Source of the DNA: Ignavibacteriales bacterium | GTDB lineage: Bacteria; Bacteroidota; Ignavibacteria; Ignavibacteriales; Ignavibacteriaceae | NCBI GenBank assembly: GCA_016707285.1 | Contig: JADJIA010000001.1 | Location: forward strand, 682,001 to 746,000 | Reading direction: 5' to 3' | Length of the DNA stretch: 64,000 bases | Shown: piece after piece, positions 45,830-55,803 of the stretch | Layout: each line of letters opens with the position of its first letter | Numbering within the stretch: the stretch's first letter is position 1 | Notes under the pieces: generated by a model | Databases searched by the model: none | The model's input: only the letters and a program-made list of their open reading frames with translations | Told to the model about the DNA's origin: nothing | Program-made: the position numbers and the translations under genes

Positions 45830-46804
45830 CTACTCTCCCAGATATTTTCCCGGGAGCAGGTAGTTTTTCACATAATCCCTTACCCCCTCTTCAAGAGTAA
45901 ACAGATTTTCATCATAGCCGGCACTTCTTATCTTTTTAAGATTTGCTTCGGTAAAATATTGATATTTTGGAGACAGGTGCTCGGGCATATCAATATATTC
46001 AATCTTTGAATCCATTTCAAGTGCGTTAAATATTGAAAAAACAAGATCATTCCAGGTTCTGGCTTTCCCCTGTCCTAAATTATACAAACCGTTAATTTCT
46101 TTATTCCGTGCGAGGAACAAAGTCATTTTTACAGCATCTTTTACATAAACAAAATCTCTCATTTGCTCACCATCTTTGTAGTCGGGATGAAGAGATTTAA
46201 AAAGAGTAACCCTGCCGGTCGATTTTATCTGTCCATAGGCTTTGTGCACAACACTGCGCATATCCCCCTTGTGAGTTTCATTTGGACCATAAACATTAAA
46301 ATATTTAACTCCGGCTATCGATTTTAACGCCCCGGTCAGGTAAGCCCACTGGTCCATCATGTTTTTTGAATAACCGTACATGTTTAATGGTTTAATTTTT
46401 AGACAGTCCTCATCATTGTCTTCAAATCCCATTGAACCATCTCCATAAGTTGCCGCGGATGATGCATAAACAAATCTGATCCCTTTAATGAGGGAATAAT
46501 CTGCAAGCACTTTTGTATATCTGAAGTTGTTTTCGACAAGATGATCGGCATCCTTCTCAGTCGTTGATGAGTTTGCTCCCATGTGTATGATGAATTGAAC
46601 ATCGCCAAAGTTGGTCCCCTGCTCAATGAGTGTGAGGAATTCTTTTTTATCGAGAAAATCGATATACTTTAAATTTACGAGGTTTTTCCACTTTTCATCA
46701 CTGCCAAGAGAGTCAACCAGGAGGATATCATTTATGCCTTCCTGATTCAATTGCCAGACAATTGCACTGCCAATGAATCCCGCCGCTCCTGTAATAATAA
46801 TCAT
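45830..46804 (-). CDS. hldD: ADP-L-glycero-D-manno-heptose 6-epimerase
   Basis: A 324-residue extended short-chain dehydrogenase with NADP-binding TGAAGFIGS (5-13), YASSAATYGDG and catalytic Y-x3-K in YGYSKNMMDQ. The FNVYGPNETHKGDMRSVVHK stretch is specific for HldD. It makes the heptose precursor of lipopolysaccharide inner core. Length matches E. coli HldD (310). No other heptose gene is in the window. Confidence 0.93.
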   Translation of the reverse strand: MIIITGAAGFIGSAIVWQLNQEGINDILLVDSLGSDEKWKNLVNLKYIDFLDKKEFLTLIEQGTNFGDVQFIIHMGANSSTTEKDADHLVENNFRYTKVLADYSLIKGIRFVYASSAATYGDGSMGFEDNDEDCLKIKPLNMYGYSKNMMDQWAYLTGALKSIAGVKYFNVYGPNETHKGDMRSVVHKAYGQIKSTGRVTLFKSLHPDYKDGEQMRDFVYVKDAVKMTLFLARNKEINGLYNLGQGKARTWNDLVFSIFNALEMDSKIEYIDMPEHLSPKYQYFTEANLKKIRSAGYDENLFTLEEGVRDYVKNYLLPGKYLGE

Positions 46805-46919
46805 CGGATTCCTATTATCTTTGTTATTTGTAATTAGAAGATTTAAATTTGTAAATGTATTTAAACGAATTGATTAAAAAAAATCAAATACTTGCCACAA
46901 GTCCACAAAAATAGAACAA

Positions 46920-49900
46920 ATGAACGACACAAAAACCATACTTGAAAATCTCCTTCGTGAAAGGATACTCGTCCTTGATGGAGCCATGGGCACCATGGTT
47001 CAGCGCTTTAACCTTACAGAAGCGGACTTCCGGGGAGAAAAATTCAAAGACTATCCCTCTGACCTTAAGGGGAATAACGATCTGCTCTCGGTAACCAAAC
47101 CCGAAGTGATAAAAGAAATTCACAGACAGTATCTAAACGCCGGTGCTGATATTATCGAAACCAACACTTTCAGTAGTAATTATCTTGCACAAGCTGATTA
47201 TCACCTCGAAAGTGAAGTTTATAACATCAACTATCAGTCAGCAAGAATTGCAAAAGAAGTTACCGCAGAATTTAACATCCCCGGTAATACAAAACACAGA
47301 TTTGTTGCTGGTGCTTTGGGACCGACCAACAAGTCGCTCTCCCTCTCTCCTGATGTAAATGATCCGGGCTACCGTGCAGTTACCTTCCAGGAAGTGGCAA
47401 ATGCTTATTCAGAGCAGCTAAGAGGCCTTATTGATGGCGGAGTGGATATCATCCTGATAGAAACAATTTTTGACACCTTAAATTCCAAAGCAGCAATTTA
47501 TGCAGTGGAGGAGGTATTCACCGAAAAAAATGTTTCATTGCCGGTTATGATTTCGGGTACCATTGTTGATCTTAGCGGAAGGAACCTTTCGGGGCAAACT
47601 GCGGAAGCATTTTTAATTTCGATCAGTCACTGCAGAAATCTGGTGAGTGTTGGATTAAACTGTGCTCTTGGCGCAAGCCAAATGAGACCGTTTTTGAAAG
47701 AAATTGCTGATAAATGCCCATACTTCGTGAGCGTTTATCCAAATGCCGGACTTCCCAATGAATTTGGTGGTTATGACGAAACTCCCGATTTGATGGCAGA
47801 AGTATTAAAAGAATTTGCATCTGAAAATATGTTTAATATCGTGGGTGGTTGCTGTGGCACAACCCCGGACCATATTAAAATTATCAGTGAAATGGTGGCA
47901 CCGCTCGAACCAAGAGAAAGACCGGAACTCCCCCGCTATTTACGAATAAGTGGTTTTGAACCACTCGTAATTCATCCTCAAACAAATTTTGTTAATATTG
48001 GTGAAAGAACAAATGTTGCAGGGTCAAGAAAGTTTGCAAAACTTATTTTGGCGGGCAATTATGAGGAAGCACTCTCAATAGCAAGAGATCAGGTGGAAGG
48101 TGGTGCACAGGTTCTTGATGTGAATATGGATGAGGGAATGCTCGATTCAGAAGCTGCCATGACGAAATTCCTGAACCTTATGGGGTCTGAACCCGATATT
48201 GCCAAACTCCCGGTGATGATAGATTCGTCAAAATGGAGTGTGCTTGAAGCAGGATTGAGATGCCTCCAAGGCAAATCGATAGTTAACTCTATCAGCCTAA
48301 AAGAAGGCGAGGATGTTTTCAGAGAGCATGCAAAAAAAGTAATGCAATATGGTGCAGCTGTAATTGTTATGGCTTTTGATGAAAATGGTCAGGCTGACAC
48401 ACTTGAGAGAAGAATAGAAATTTGCTCACGGGCTTATAAAATTTTAACCGGGGAGCTGGGATTTCCCGCCGAGGATATCATATTTGATCCAAATATCCTT
48501 ACTGTGGCAACAGGAATGGATGAACATAACAACTACAGCGTTGATTATCTTGAAGCCACACGCTGGATTAAAGAAAATCTCCCTTATGCCAAAGTGAGTG
48601 GTGGAGTTTCAAATGTTTCTTTCTCTTTCCGCGGAAATGATGTTGTAAGAGAGGCGATGCATTCAGCATTTTTATACCATGCAATAAAAGCAGGCATGGA
48701 TATGGGAATTGTAAACGCCGGTCAGCTTGAAGTGTATGAAGAGATCGACAAAGAATTGTTGGTTCTGGTTGAGGATGTTTTGTTAAACAGAAGACAGGAT
48801 GCAACCGAACGCTTGATCAATTTTGCCGAACATGTAAAGAGCAAAGATAAAGCGGAAGTTAAAACTGAAAGCTGGCGTGAAACCTCAGTTGAAGAAAGGC
48901 TTAAATATGCCCTCTTAAAAGGTATAGTTGATTATATCGATCAGGATACTGAAGAGGCACGATTAAAATATGCAGCCCCGATAAGTGTGATAGAAGGCCC
49001 GTTGATGGATGGAATGAATCTTGTGGGTGACCTCTTTGGTGCCGGTAAGATGTTCCTGCCTCAGGTTGTTAAATCAGCGCGTGTGATGAAAAAATCTGTA
49101 GCAATCTTAATTCCTTATATTGAAGCTGAAAAGCTAAAAAACCCGGGCTCACAACAGAGTGCCGGAAAAATTTTAATGGCTACAGTAAAAGGCGATGTTC
49201 ACGATATAGGAAAAAATATAGTTGGTGTGGTTCTTGGTTGTAATAATTTTGAAGTTATCGATCTTGGTGTGATGTGCCCGGCTGATAAAATTCTTGATAC
49301 TGCAATCAAAGAAAATGTTGACATTATTGGACTGAGTGGACTTATCACCCCTTCGCTTGATGAAATGGTAAGCGTTGCAAAAGAGATGGAAAGGCGAAAA
49401 ATGACAATTCCACTTCTGATTGGTGGTGCCACTACATCAAGAGTTCACACGGCAGTGAAGATAGCGCAAAATTATTCTGCTCCTGTGGTTCATGTTCTTG
49501 ATGCCTCAAGGAGTGTTCCGGTAGCTGCAAAATTAATCAACCGAGAAACAGCCCCTGTTTTTGCTGCTGAAATAAAAGCTGAATACGATAAACTACGAGA
49601 AGATCACAGGAAAAAACAGAGTGTTAAAGATTTTGTGACTCTTCAGCAGGCTCGTAAAAACAGATTTAATCCCGGTTGGGAAAACTACACTCCTCCTGTT
49701 CCAAATAAGACTGGTGTTTTTGAGTATAATTCTGTGCCTCTTGAGAATTTGCTTGAATTTATCGACTGGACTCCATTTTTCCAGGCATGGGAATTAAAGG
49801 GAAAATATCCTGAGATTTTTGAGACTGCAAAATATGGCTCTGAAGCTAAAAAACTTTTTGAAGATGCAAACGCAATTCTCAAAAAATTAGTGGATGGCAA

Positions 49901-50621
49901 GTTGTTAACTGCTAATGGAATTGTGGGAATTTTCCCCGCAAACAGCGTCAATTATGATGATGTTGAGTTATATGTTGATGAAGAAAGACGCGGGCTTCTT
50001 ACTGAGTTGCACTTCCTGAGGCAGCAGGCAATAAAGGCATCAGGATTGCCCAATCACTGTCTCGCAGATTTTATTGCACCAAAAGAGTCGGGCAAAAAGG
50101 ACTATATCGGACTTTTTGCTGTAACCGCCGGTATTGGTGTTGATGATCTCGTTAAACACTACGAATCGGACAATGATGATTATTCAGCAATTATGGTTAA
50201 AGCCCTTGCAGACAGGCTCGCTGAAGCTTTTGCAGAATATTTGCACAAAGAGGTAAGAACAAATCTCTGGGGTTATGCTGCAGATGAACAGTTATCGAAT
50301 GATGATCTTATAAGTGAAAATTACACCGGTATTCGTCCTGCTCCGGGTTACCCTGCGTGTCCCGATCATTCTGAAAAGATAACTCTTTTTGATTTGATGA
50401 AAGTGACTGAAAAAACAGGAATTTTGCTCACCGAAAACCTTGCAATGTATCCAACTGCTGCGGTATGTGGTATCTATTTTTCACATCCTGAATCCAAGTA
50501 TTTCACAACCGGAAAACTGAATAAGGATCAGGTGCTCGACTACCATAGAAGAAAAGGGATGAGCCTTGATGAAATCGAAAGGTGGCTCCGTCCTGTGTTA
50601 AATTATGATGAAGGCGATTAG
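46920..50621 (+). CDS. metH: Cobalamin-dependent methionine synthase
   Basis: The 1233 residues contain all four MetH modules: homocysteine domain ([13 protein letters not shown], zinc cysteines in [11 protein letters not shown]), folate domain ([16 protein letters not shown]), cobalamin domain with the axial His761 in GDVHDIGKN, and the C-terminal reactivation domain that binds SAM ([19 protein letters not shown] [14 protein letters not shown]). No B12 riboswitch was recognised in the 115 bases upstream, and no Shine-Dalgarno site precedes the ATG. Length equals E. coli MetH (1227). Confidence 0.96.
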   Translation: MNDTKTILENLLRERILVLDGAMGTMVQRFNLTEADFRGEKFKDYPSDLKGNNDLLSVTKPEVIKEIHRQYLNAGADIIETNTFSSNYLAQADYHLESEVYNINYQSARIAKEVTAEFNIPGNTKHRFVAGALGPTNKSLSLSPDVNDPGYRAVTFQEVANAYSEQLRGLIDGGVDIILIETIFDTLNSKAAIYAVEEVFTEKNVSLPVMISGTIVDLSGRNLSGQTAEAFLISISHCRNLVSVGLNCALGASQMRPFLKEIADKCPYFVSVYPNAGLPNEFGGYDETPDLMAEVLKEFASENMFNIVGGCCGTTPDHIKIISEMVAPLEPRERPELPRYLRISGFEPLVIHPQTNFVNIGERTNVAGSRKFAKLILAGNYEEALSIARDQVEGGAQVLDVNMDEGMLDSEAAMTKFLNLMGSEPDIAKLPVMIDSSKWSVLEAGLRCLQGKSIVNSISLKEGEDVFREHAKKVMQYGAAVIVMAFDENGQADTLERRIEICSRAYKILTGELGFPAEDIIFDPNILTVATGMDEHNNYSVDYLEATRWIKENLPYAKVSGGVSNVSFSFRGNDVVREAMHSAFLYHAIKAGMDMGIVNAGQLEVYEEIDKELLVLVEDVLLNRRQDATERLINFAEHVKSKDKAEVKTESWRETSVEERLKYALLKGIVDYIDQDTEEARLKYAAPISVIEGPLMDGMNLVGDLFGAGKMFLPQVVKSARVMKKSVAILIPYIEAEKLKNPGSQQSAGKILMATVKGDVHDIGKNIVGVVLGCNNFEVIDLGVMCPADKILDTAIKENVDIIGLSGLITPSLDEMVSVAKEMERRKMTIPLLIGGATTSRVHTAVKIAQNYSAPVVHVLDASRSVPVAAKLINRETAPVFAAEIKAEYDKLREDHRKKQSVKDFVTLQQARKNRFNPGWENYTPPVPNKTGVFEYNSVPLENLLEFIDWTPFFQAWELKGKYPEIFETAKYGSEAKKLFEDANAILKKLVDGKLLTANGIVGIFPANSVNYDDVELYVDEERRGLLTELHFLRQQAIKASGLPNHCLADFIAPKESGKKDYIGLFAVTAGIGVDDLVKHYESDNDDYSAIMVKALADRLAEAFAEYLHKEVRTNLWGYAADEQLSNDDLISENYTGIRPAPGYPACPDHSEKITLFDLMKVTEKTGILLTENLAMYPTAAVCGIYFSHPESKYFTTGKLNKDQVLDYHRRKGMSLDEIERWLRPVLNYDEGD

Positions 50622-50631
50622 AAGAACTTTA

Positions 50632-50710
50632 AAACGAGAGAACTTGAGTACCTGAGTACTTGAGTTCTCCCCTGATTTCTCACTCTGTGACTTCGTGACT
50701 CTGTGACTTC
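50632..50710. repeat. Repeat array of family A plus CTGTGACTTCGTGACT words, between convergent genes
   Basis: gagaacttgagtac-ctga-gtacttgagttctc (about 50638-50669) forms a near-perfect palindrome, followed by tgtgacttcgtgact and ctgtgacttctc. The 21-base piece at 50690-50710 recurs at 6560-6580 inside the DUF2723 gene. The position between metH and the phosphatase gene fits a bidirectional terminator. Confidence 0.6.
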
Positions 50711-51895
50711 TCAATTAACCGTAATCATCATTAACGAAATATCGTCAGCTTCAGGGTTGTTATCTGAATAAGCTCTCATTTTTGTTTTGATAGTTTCATT
50801 TAATGCTTCTTTATCTAAATGTTTATGCAGTTCCAGCCATTCCACCATCAACTCAGTTACTTTTCCATCCCCTATATCAAAACATTCACAAAAACCGTCT
50901 GAATAAACATAAACCAGGTCGCCGGGTTCAAGCTTTACCACAGCCCTTTCATATTCTGAATGATCAAACATACCGATCGGGATGCTGCTTAGATCAACAA
51001 CAGTGGGTGGTTTTTCTCTGTGCACAATTATCACAGGCGGATGCCCTCCCAGGCTGAATTCCATCTCTCTTGTGAGTCTGTTATATTTACCATAAACCAT
51101 GGTAAAATATTGCATCACCTCAAGTCCCATCTCAAAAAGTTTGTTCAATTCAGTAAGCACTTTCTCAGGAGAAGTGTTTATAAATTTTCCTTCCTCCTCT
51201 GAATAAGTTTTTACAAGCCCGCGGGCTTCACCATGTTCACTTAAAAACTTGCTGAGTGTAAACGACAACATCGCCGAGGAGACACCATGCCCTGAAACAT
51301 CAAGCAGATAAAAGCCTGTATTCTCTTCATCAAGTTCAAAGTAATTAAAAATATCGCCTGCCACAAAAAGTGAAGGCATGAAAATAGATTCGAAGGAGAG
51401 ATCTTGTATTTTCTGGAATGGTTGTGGAAGAAGACTTTTTTGCAAATCTGCTGCAGCGTTTAAATCTTTTTCAAGCCTGTCGTTATAAGTCTTCAGTTTG
51501 TGATTTTTTTCTTCAAGATCATTCTGTAGTCGAATAATCCTTTCGCCTGCTCTGATCCTTACATTCAATTCCTGATTGTTGAAAGGTTTGGAAATAAAAT
51601 CGTCAGCTCCGGCTTCCATTCCCTCAACAAGTTCCTGTTTCTCATTTTTAGCTGTGAGTAAAATGATGTAAACATACCTGTTGAGGTTTGTTTCTCTAAT
51701 TTTTTTACACAATTCTATACCGCTTAGGTTGGGCATCTCCCAGTCTGTGATTACGAGGGAAATATTGGATTTTATGAGAGCCTCCCATGCCAGAGCTCCA
51801 TCTTCGGTTGATATAACTTCATGACCAAGTTTTTTAAGTATCGATTTAAGAAGCAGTCTTGTTTCAAGCAGATCATCTGCAACGAGTATTTCCAT
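50711..51895 (-). CDS. Response regulator with PP2C-type (RsbU/SpoIIE) phosphatase output
   Basis: The first 120 residues are a receiver domain with Asp51 in ITDWEMPN and Lys in ISKPFN. A coiled-coil (about 120-160) leads into a SpoIIE/RsbU phosphatase domain starting with AADLQKSLLP and containing VAGDIFNYFELD, LLDVSGHGVSSAML, LGGHPPVII and SDGFCECF. It presumably turns a phosphorylation signal into dephosphorylation of an anti-anti-sigma-type protein. It follows the hybrid kinase with 2 bases between, so the kinase is its probable partner. Confidence 0.92.
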   Translation of the reverse strand: MEILVADDLLETRLLLKSILKKLGHEVISTEDGALAWEALIKSNISLVITDWEMPNLSGIELCKKIRETNLNRYVYIILLTAKNEKQELVEGMEAGADDFISKPFNNQELNVRIRAGERIIRLQNDLEEKNHKLKTYNDRLEKDLNAAADLQKSLLPQPFQKIQDLSFESIFMPSLFVAGDIFNYFELDEENTGFYLLDVSGHGVSSAMLSFTLSKFLSEHGEARGLVKTYSEEEGKFINTSPEKVLTELNKLFEMGLEVMQYFTMVYGKYNRLTREMEFSLGGHPPVIIVHREKPPTVVDLSSIPIGMFDHSEYERAVVKLEPGDLVYVYSDGFCECFDIGDGKVTELMVEWLELHKHLDKEALNETIKTKMRAYSDNNPEADDISLMMITVN

Positions 51896-51897
51896 CG

Positions 51898-54765
51898 TTA
51901 TTCATTCCTTAAATGTGCGGTAATTTCTTTAATTGTTTCACCGCAGTAGTGGTTAAGCGTTTCGAGAAGCGATGGAATTTTATTATCAGGATCATGAGCA
52001 AGTGCCATTTTTTCGATTTCAGGGACTACACCGTCAAGCTCCTTAATCCCCATATACGAAAGAGTTGGCTTAAATTTGTGGGCAGCCTTTTTAACTTCTT
52101 CCCAATTCTTTGTGTCGTGAAGGTTTTTCAGGTTTTCGAGTGCGTCAGGAGTGTTCTCAAGGAACAGTTTCATCATCTCATCTATCAATTCCTCATCTCC
52201 ACCTGTGAGTTCGTTGAGGTACTCGAGTCTGATATATCTAAATTTGTTTTCCTTCATTTCAACCACCGGAATATCTTTCTTTTCTTCTTGTGGAACCATA
52301 TCCGTTTTTACTGTTACACTCGTAAGGTTTGATATTTTTTGTTGAAGTTCAAACGGTTTTACGGGTTTGGTAATATAGTCGTTCATCCCTCCGGCAAATA
52401 CTTTTTCTCTCGATTCTACCATCGCCGAGGCTGTGAAAGCGAGTATCGGGATATCTTTTTTATTTTCGGGGAAATTCAGCCTGATCTCTTTTGACGCCTC
52501 AAATCCATCCATAACCGGCATTGAGAGGTCCATCAAAATGATGTCAAAATCCTCTTTTTCGAACAGTTCGAGTGCTTTTTTACCATTATCTGCAACTTTA
52601 TAATTACATTTCCAAAGCCTTAATATGTTTGTGGCGACGAGTTGATTCATTTCATTGTCTTCCACCACCAAAACTCGAAGTCCGTTCAGATCTTTTACAA
52701 TTTCTGTTTGTTGTTCAAACAGATCACTTCCAAGAATCAGTTCATCTCTCTCTGATTTACCAAAAGGAAGAATTACGGTAAAAACCGAACCTTCCCCTTC
52801 TTTGCTCTTCACTGATATCGTTCCTTGCTGTATTTCAACAAGACTTTTAACAATAGCAAGCCCCAGTCCCGTTCCAACCTTGGCTCTTGTATCCCTGTTT
52901 TTCACTTGTTCAAAAGATTCAAAAATCTTCCCGATATGCTGTTCCGGGATACCAATTCCGGTATCGGAGATTGATATTTCGAGTGTGGAATAATCATCAG
53001 TTTCACTTAGAAGTTTTACAGAGGCTTTAACTTCTCCCGATTCTGTAAATTTTAATGCGTTGGAAACAAGATTGAGGAGTATCTGACCAATTCTCACCTG
53101 ATCTCCTCTAACCCAATATGGAACTTCATCGCTAAACTCGGTAATCAATTTTATCCCTTTTTCATCCGCTGAATAACGAACAGATTCAATTACATGTTTA
53201 ACTGACTCCTGAATTGAAAAATCATCGATAAAAAGTTCGAGCTTGTTCGCCTCTATTTTGGAAAAATCGAGAATATCATTGATAATTACCAGAAGATTGT
53301 CGGTTGAATATTTAATCGCCTTAAGGAATTGGGTTTGTTCTATTGTAGGGTTTAGTTCCAGAAGCAGATGAGTAAAGCCATGAACAGCATTTAACGGTGT
53401 TCTGATCTCATGGCTGATATGCGCAAGAAATTGTTCTTTGGCTTTCATCGACTCTTCAGCAAGATTTCTTGCTTTTTCGAGATCCGAAAGTCGCCTCTTT
53501 TTAAGTGTTATATCTTCAACAGCTACTGTAAAAAAGACTTCCTGATTAAACTCCATTTTCGATACATTAATCTCAACGGGGAAAGTGGTACCATCTCTTC
53601 TAATTCCTGTTAACTCGATACTTTTGCCCAAAATGTCGCGGTACATCGCATCAACATCACCATTCCAATTCGAGGGATCAAACATTCCTTCTTTAAATAG
53701 CATTTGGAAATCTTCTCTGATGAGAGACCCTTTGGAATAATCCCAAATCCTTCTGACCTCTTCATTGATCAACATAATCCGGTTTGTGCTGTCGAGCAGC
53801 AAAATTCCGTCAGCAACAGTCTCCAAAACGGTCTGGAAAAGTAATCTTGATCTTTCCACCTTCTCATTTGCTTCTTTGAGTTCCTTGATGTCTCTTGCAA
53901 CCGCATGAAGCCCAACCAACTCACCACCATCGAGATCAAGTTGAACATTCTGCCCCACCCATAGGATATCTCCCGCTTTTGTGACCATCCTGAATTCACA
54001 ATAAGTAGTAAATATTCGAGTTAGAATCTGATTTTTATAGTGTTCCACCACTCTTGGTCTGTCGTCGGGATGTATCAGTTCAATATAGTTTTTCCCGATT
54101 AATTCTTCAGTGGTATATCCACTTAAAAATTCTCCTTTAGGATTCACATAAGTAAAATCACCTTTTGGTGATGTGGTGTAAATAATATCATTTGCACTGT
54201 CAACAATCAACCGGTAGCGTAGCTCACTCTCCCGGAGCATCAATTTTAGCTTACCGGCATTCACTTTTTCTTGCTGAAGATTTACGATTCTGCCGTAAGC
54301 AAAGGCAATCGATTTCGCAATAAACGAACCAATCGCCCTGAAATCATCGGTTAAAAAAGCGGGATTTTCAAGTGCATATCCGGTGCAACCATAACAGATG
54401 TCCCTCTCAATGATTGGGAAATAAATACGAGTTTTTGTTGGTTCATAAATGCTTCCTTCAGGGGGTCCATCAGGCGAATTATTCACCACCCCGGGAATTT
54501 CAAGCATGGATTTATTTTTTATAACCCACCCCGGTTGCCTTTCGGGAGCTGTTTTTTCCGCCTCTTCCCTCTCCGCCGTATTAAATCCTTTTGCCTGTAA
54601 TAATCGCAGCTTCTCTTCACCGGGTCCAAACAAATAAAGAGCTGATTTAAAAATTCCATCACTTTTCCCAACAAATACTCCAAATGCAACAGCGAGATCG
54701 GAAATGTTAGTCGCAGTGGACAGCATCGTTGTTATTTCTTCAAGTAACTTCAAGTTTGCTTTCAT
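51898..54765 (-). CDS. Hybrid sensor histidine kinase (GAF-PAS-PAS-HisKA-HATPase-REC-HPt)
   Basis: The start was placed at the ATG at 54765 (MKANLKLLEE) because the 22 upstream codons to 54831 look AT-rich and non-domain. In the 955 residues come a GAF domain (about 1-170), a PAS domain (RLIVDSANDIIYTTSPKGDF), a second PAS (QTVLETVADGILLLDS), the phospho-His in AHISHEIRTPLNAVHGF (about 453), the ATP lid GTGLGLAIVKSLVE, a receiver (ILMDLSMPVMDG, about Asp743) and an HPt domain (AAHKFKPTLSYMG, about 894). It has no membrane segment, so it senses a cytoplasmic cue. It is 2 bases from the phosphatase gene. Confidence 0.94.
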   Translation of the reverse strand: MKANLKLLEEITTMLSTATNISDLAVAFGVFVGKSDGIFKSALYLFGPGEEKLRLLQAKGFNTAEREEAEKTAPERQPGWVIKNKSMLEIPGVVNNSPDGPPEGSIYEPTKTRIYFPIIERDICYGCTGYALENPAFLTDDFRAIGSFIAKSIAFAYGRIVNLQQEKVNAGKLKLMLRESELRYRLIVDSANDIIYTTSPKGDFTYVNPKGEFLSGYTTEELIGKNYIELIHPDDRPRVVEHYKNQILTRIFTTYCEFRMVTKAGDILWVGQNVQLDLDGGELVGLHAVARDIKELKEANEKVERSRLLFQTVLETVADGILLLDSTNRIMLINEEVRRIWDYSKGSLIREDFQMLFKEGMFDPSNWNGDVDAMYRDILGKSIELTGIRRDGTTFPVEINVSKMEFNQEVFFTVAVEDITLKKRRLSDLEKARNLAEESMKAKEQFLAHISHEIRTPLNAVHGFTHLLLELNPTIEQTQFLKAIKYSTDNLLVIINDILDFSKIEANKLELFIDDFSIQESVKHVIESVRYSADEKGIKLITEFSDEVPYWVRGDQVRIGQILLNLVSNALKFTESGEVKASVKLLSETDDYSTLEISISDTGIGIPEQHIGKIFESFEQVKNRDTRAKVGTGLGLAIVKSLVEIQQGTISVKSKEGEGSVFTVILPFGKSERDELILGSDLFEQQTEIVKDLNGLRVLVVEDNEMNQLVATNILRLWKCNYKVADNGKKALELFEKEDFDIILMDLSMPVMDGFEASKEIRLNFPENKKDIPILAFTASAMVESREKVFAGGMNDYITKPVKPFELQQKISNLTSVTVKTDMVPQEEKKDIPVVEMKENKFRYIRLEYLNELTGGDEELIDEMMKLFLENTPDALENLKNLHDTKNWEEVKKAAHKFKPTLSYMGIKELDGVVPEIEKMALAHDPDNKIPSLLETLNHYCGETIKEITAHLRNE

Positions 54766-54912
54766 GGCAAAATATATTCGTGGGGATGTTTGTATAAAAA
54801 TATTTATGAAATTCGGTTTTAAAATATGCAAATTCTAATACAAAGCGTCAAATGAATCAGGAAATTCTTTATTTTTACTAAAATTTTTAGAAAAAATAAT
54901 AAGTCGAAAATT

Positions 54913-55494
54913 TTGAGCTCAATCAGCTATACTCTACTTTTTGTAACCTCTTTTTTCTGCATGAGTTGTTTTGCTCAGGGCACGAATCAAAATTCAGCTC
55001 CGGATGAGCTCGATGAGGTAATCAAGATTTATAAGGAAATTGTTGTCGCTTTTGGCAAAAACAATACCACGACAATAGAAAAATATGTTGATCCTGAGTT
55101 GGGTATCATTGAAATCATCGATCCCGAAGGCATCGCCTACCCCATCCACTCATCGAACATAAAACAGGCAGTTCTGCAGGGGCTCTTCTTCTCTTCAGGC
55201 AAGGGTGATCCGGTTAAAGACTATCTTCCGGAATTCGATTGTAATTTGGGGATATGGACCAAAACCGGGAGTTTTATCTCAAAAGTTAATAAATATTCCC
55301 GTCTCTCCTCTATTCTTGAAGAGGCGAAGGAGGTGGTTTATATCGATAAAATCCTCCTTAACTCGATCGAGAAGATGGAATACAGAATATCGGTAATAAT
55401 CCTTTCCACCGACGAATCATCTCTCGGTTTTTTCAAAAAAGATGGCAACTGGTATCTCGGAGTAATTGATAACTCTTTCGACTGTGTTGAATAG
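54913..55494 (+). CDS. Secreted protein of unknown function
   Basis: Starts at TTG 54913. The 193 residues begin with a signal peptide (YTLLFVTSFFCMSCFAQG), either cleaved after FAQ or lipid-modified at one of the cysteines. The rest is an alpha/beta domain with a helical segment at 30-60 and later strands (YRISVIILSTDESSLGFFKKDGNW). The final part resembles NTF2-like secreted domains in pattern only. Divergent from the histidine kinase. Confidence 0.65.
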   Translation: MSSISYTLLFVTSFFCMSCFAQGTNQNSAPDELDEVIKIYKEIVVAFGKNNTTTIEKYVDPELGIIEIIDPEGIAYPIHSSNIKQAVLQGLFFSSGKGDPVKDYLPEFDCNLGIWTKTGSFISKVNKYSRLSSILEEAKEVVYIDKILLNSIEKMEYRISVIILSTDESSLGFFKKDGNWYLGVIDNSFDCVE

Positions 55495-55803
55495 TCAGTT
55501 TAAGATTGATACCAGGCCAATTATCTTCTCTCCATTCTTAAATTTTATCCGAAAATTGTGCCCTCTCTTCATGGAACTGCATTTGCGCAAATGTAACAAA
55601 CTATTGATAAGACCTGGAATTTATTTTTTCTGAAAAAATGAAAAATAATTGTTGTGGAATAACTTTTCTTTAACTATTTTGTGCTTCAACCTTACAATTC
55701 TTTTGAGCGTACAGTTCTCGCATCTTTTCAGGCTACAGCAATCTAATATTAATTCTTAAATTTTTCAAAATATCAATTCAATCACCAAACTAAAGAGGTT
55801 TCC
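55495..55803. other. 309-base intergenic stretch upstream of the YCF48-like gene
   Basis: AT-rich DNA without a gene. A gcgcaaatg-centred short palindrome (tgcatttgcgcaaatg, about 55575-55590) is present. The likely promoter cannot be fixed. A ribosome site (AAGAGG) precedes the ATG at 55804. Confidence 0.45.

Noticed and set aside
46805..46919. Cobalamin or SAM riboswitch upstream of metH
   Set aside because: The 115 bases are AT-rich and show no B12-box or SAM-I core helices.
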